Below, piece by piece: positions 26,600-27,343 of a stretch of 27,343 nucleotides of DNA (within the stretch, counting starts at the first letter, position 1; each line of letters begins with the position of its first letter). Source of the DNA: Chara braunii (Eukaryota; Streptophyta; Charophyceae; Charales; Characeae); NCBI GenBank assembly GCA_003427395.1, contig BFEA01000334.1:1399173-1426515 (forward strand), in the 5' to 3' direction. A model generated the notes under the pieces. The model was not told the DNA's origin. It saw only the letters and a list, made by a program, of their open reading frames with translations, and did not search any database. Made by a program: the position numbers and the translations under genes.

Positions 26600-27021
26600 A
26601 TGTTCATACCTGGCTCCCGAAGTCCCCGTGCAATCGGCTGCACGGCGTCTGCTTCAACCAGGGCTGAGCAGGGGGGTAGGTCTCTCTGCCTAGCCCGGGT
26701 GCCTGCAACAGCTGTCTGGTCAGGTCACCCTGCCAATATGGCTGTCTGGTCAGGTCACCCTGCCAATATGGCAATGGGTGATGGTCCTGGGTGGTTAACA
26801 CTAGGGTAGGACAGGGGGGGTGGGGGTGCACCAGGGCAAAAATGATAAGAGGAAGGGTGGGTGGGGGTGCACCAGGGCAAAAATGATAAGAGGACGGGTG
26901 GGTGGGGTCTTCAGAGGGATTCAGCTGGACAACCAAGTGGCCGGGTACTGTGGGTAACTGTCATTGTTCTAGTATCCCACCTCTACAACAACCTGGGCCT
27001 TTTTGAAAAAAAAAAAAAAAA
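26600..27021 (+). repeat. SINE-B copy, plus strand, with two internal duplications and A16 tail
   Basis: The head (AAGTCCCCGTGCAATCGG, hairpin CAGGGCTGAG...CTAGCCCGG) leads to a duplicated 30-bp unit (26711-26740 and 26741-26770), the GGTGATGGTCCTGGGTGG block, a duplicated 41-bp unit (26821-26861 and 26862-26902), and the tail CCTCTACAACAACCTGGGCC, TTTTTG, A16 (27006-27021). It is the most complete SINE-B in the window. Confidence 0.75.
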
Positions 27022-27039
27022 GAAAGTTTAGTAGTTTAC

Positions 27040-27120
27040 CAATGGCGGAGGGATGCTCTACTCATTAGACCCCCAGTTGTTTCCAGCCTCTTTTACCCCG
27101 GCCCAAGGAAATCTGAAGCA
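27040..27120 (-). repeat. SINE-C fragment, minus strand
   Basis: GATGCTCTACTCATTAGACC, then CCCAGTTGTTTCCAGCCTCT, matches the SINE-C at 20540-20620 with changes. The A-box-like string is retained on the minus strand. Confidence 0.5.
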
Positions 27121-27265
27121 TTGTTGCAGAAGAGGTGGATGATGCAGAAAGAAAACCAAGTTCAACGAGGATAAACAAACACAAGAAAGACAAAAAAGAA
27201 AATGAAGGCAAGGAATGGGACGAATAGGAGTAGGGAGTGGGGAAACAGAGCAGCGGAAACAGTGC

Positions 27266-27270
<5 letters not shown>

Positions 27271-27343
<73 letters not shown>
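27271..27343. repeat. (CT)n microsatellite to window end
   Basis: Uninterrupted TC dinucleotides for 73 bases, continuing past the window. Confidence 0.99.

Overview
The window looks like intergenic, transposon-packed nuclear DNA of a green plant or alga. The gag-like protein of its one large LTR retrotransposon (an acidic, Glu/Ala/Gln-rich N-terminus starting MDQKPGETAEAY, and a later block reading LTSEDFAWLPL) resembles, from memory and unchecked, a gag family abundant in the charophyte Chara braunii. The organism call is therefore an inference. I see no intact host gene, no intact tRNA or rRNA gene and no prokaryotic feature. Most open frames are chance readings of repeats.

Layout. 1-600: ends of two minus-strand A-tailed retroposons. 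727-3856: a decayed minus-strand non-LTR (LINE) retrotransposon, with RT fingers, DFEK and FADD motifs, and a zinc-binding region. 4063-5926: two copies of a ~160-bp MITE and two fold-back elements with CCACCAGTA ends. 5964-6037: a 37-bp tandem duplication. 6330-6815: a second, more decayed LINE RT (FAND in place of FADD). 6905-8930: SINE-like copies and a ~27-bp minisatellite inside an inverted repeat. 9222-10235: an Asn-rich reading frame built on AAC/GAC repeats with a higher-order repeat. 10686-11090: a hairpin-headed retroposon. 11287-11511: assembly gap. 11512-12870: A-rich and C-rich DNA, a tandem repeat and a tRNA-like fragment.

12880-~19209: a Ty3/gypsy chromovirus. It has a 5' LTR with perfect 10-bp TGTTACATGC/GCATGTAACA ends, an initiator-Met-type primer site, a broken gag with a CCHC knuckle, then an internal deletion that removed the protease and the catalytic RT palm, followed by RNase H, integrase and a chromodomain. 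Pol carries three in-frame stops, all TAG, and no frameshift. No matching 3' LTR is present. A TATA-bearing stretch ending in a perfect splice-donor consensus follows it.

20480-27343: a dense mosaic of short A-tailed retroposons (called here SINE-A, SINE-B, SINE-C and tRNA-headed types), a 549-bp MITE flanked by TTAA, tandem repeats, and a (CT)n tract running off the window. The MITE sits inside a SINE-A copy. Another SINE-A copy at 10939-11090 keeps the uninterrupted sequence, so the insertion site and TTAA duplication can be read directly.

The most informative theme is the small-retroposon population. Different 5' heads are joined to a few shared 3' tails, several heads contain conserved hairpins, and most copies carry recent internal tandem duplications.
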